From the NCBI GenBank assembly GCA_018224315.1, contig JAGTVF010000171.1, forward strand, positions 1 to 6,715: a stretch of DNA of 6,715 nucleotides, written 5' to 3'. The position numbers and the translations under genes are program-made. This DNA is from Desulfobacterales bacterium (GTDB lineage: Bacteria > Desulfobacterota > Desulfobacteria > Desulfobacterales > Desulfosalsimonadaceae). Under the pieces are notes generated by a model. The model was given only the letters and a program-made list of their open reading frames with translations, searched no databases and was not told the origin of the DNA. Position 1 is the stretch's first letter, and every line of letters starts with the position of its first letter. Positions 6,013 to 6,715 of the stretch are shown in pieces.

Positions 6013-6715
6013 CTAAAACCGTTTTTTGCGCTGTACCTGATTTGCTGCATACTGATAATCCTGGCTCTTTTTAAACAACACCCCCAGGTAGGGCAGCTCG
6101 CCCTTGGCCAGCTGTTTGGGCTTGAAATCCGGGTCTGCTGAAAGGGCCCGTATCCAGTTGATCAATTCCCGGGTTGCGGGCTTTTTTTCCACCATGTCGA
6201 TTTCCCGGAGTTGATAGAAGGTGTTGATGGCATGATCCATCAGATCTGAATCAATCTCCGGGAAATGCACGTTGACAATTTTGCGCATCATTTTGGGATC
6301 CGGAAAAGCAATATGATGAAAATTGCACCGGCCCAGGAAAGGATCGGAAAGATCCTTCTTGGCATTGGAGGTGATGATGATCACCGGCCTGTGTTTGGCC
6401 CGGATGGTTTTGTCGATCTCAATAATGTCAAATTCCATCTGATCGAGCACATCGAGCATATCGTCCTGGAAATCCGTATCGGCTTTGTCGATTTCATCAA
6501 TTAACAAGACGGTGCGTTCTTCCGCGGTAAACGCCTGGCCGATCTTGCCCATCTTGATGTAATCCTCGATCCGGCTCACATCCCGGGCAGAATCGCCAAA
6601 CCGGCTGTCATTGAGCCGGGTGAGGGTATCGTACTGGTAAAGGCCGTCAATGAGTTTCATGTTGGATTTGACATTTAACACGATCAGCGGCATATGCAGG
6701 CTTTCGGCAATGGCA
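6013..6715 (-). CDS. MoxR-type AAA+ ATPase, C-terminal part (cut by window edge)
   Basis: About 233 residues are visible; the reading frame stays open to the right edge, upstream of the internal Met at 6693 (AIAESLHMPLIVLNV). The Walker A loop and N-terminus therefore lie outside. Seen, numbering from Met 6693: LYQYDTLTRLND (18-29), Walker B VLLIDEID (62-69), LDQMEF (83-88), sensor 1 IITSN (106-110), the arginine-finger region FLGRCNFHHIAFPD (119-132, Arg122) and a probable sensor 2 PATRELINW (172-180). The sequence resembles the MoxR branch paired with CoxE-like VWA proteins (PA2707-like), not RavA or the methanol-dehydrogenase MoxR. It would hydrolyse ATP as a ring and, with the VWA protein encoded 12 nt downstream, remodel or mature a protein complex. 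The C-terminus ends in a basic tail (QRKKRF). Family confidence is high; the substrate is unknown. Confidence 0.9.
   Translation of the reverse strand, partial: AIAESLHMPLIVLNVKSNMKLIDGLYQYDTLTRLNDSRFGDSARDVSRIEDYIKMGKIGQAFTAEERTVLLIDEIDKADTDFQDDMLDVLDQMEFDIIEIDKTIRAKHRPVIIITSNAKKDLSDPFLGRCNFHHIAFPDPKMMRKIVNVHFPEIDSDLMDHAINTFYQLREIDMVEKKPATRELINWIRALSADPDFKPKQLAKGELPYLGVLFKKSQDYQYAANQVQRKKRF

Overview
The window holds seven genes, all on the minus strand. Every gap between them is 57 nt or less, and one pair overlaps by 4 nt. It therefore reads as one co-directional transcription unit running from high to low coordinates, with both end genes cut by the window edges. No factor-independent terminator, RNA gene, mobile element, CRISPR array or long repeat is visible. 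No stretch above about 60 bases lacks a gene. The protein sequences and GC-rich codon use suggest a Gram-negative bacterium, most likely a deltaproteobacterium (Desulfobacterota). This is inferred from remembered family resemblance and no phylogenetic marker is present.

In transcription order: (1) a MoxR-type AAA+ ATPase missing its N-terminus (6715-6013); (2) a cytoplasmic CoxE-like VWA-domain protein (6000-4810), the usual partner of such an ATPase; (3) a small exported protein with two bacterial SH3 domains (4789-4325); (4) a PfkB-family kinase of the adenosine-kinase-like type (4280-3279); (5) a membrane-anchored TPR protein (3252-2560); (6) a stand-alone RecD2-type 5'-3' DNA helicase (2502-268); (7) the N-terminus of TrkA, the NAD-binding regulator of Trk potassium uptake (271-1), whose GTG start overlaps the recD2 stop.

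Functionally this is a mixed housekeeping operon. The AAA+/VWA pair very probably works as one chaperone-like machine, and the SH3 and TPR proteins add envelope-facing modules. The kinase (nucleoside salvage), helicase (DNA repair) and TrkA (potassium homeostasis) have no obvious shared pathway with them. I see no convincing evidence of a new system. The points most worth checking are the unusual metal-site motif of the VWA protein, the SH3/TPR company of the AAA+/VWA pair, and an intercistronic hairpin that covers the weak ribosome-binding region of recD2.
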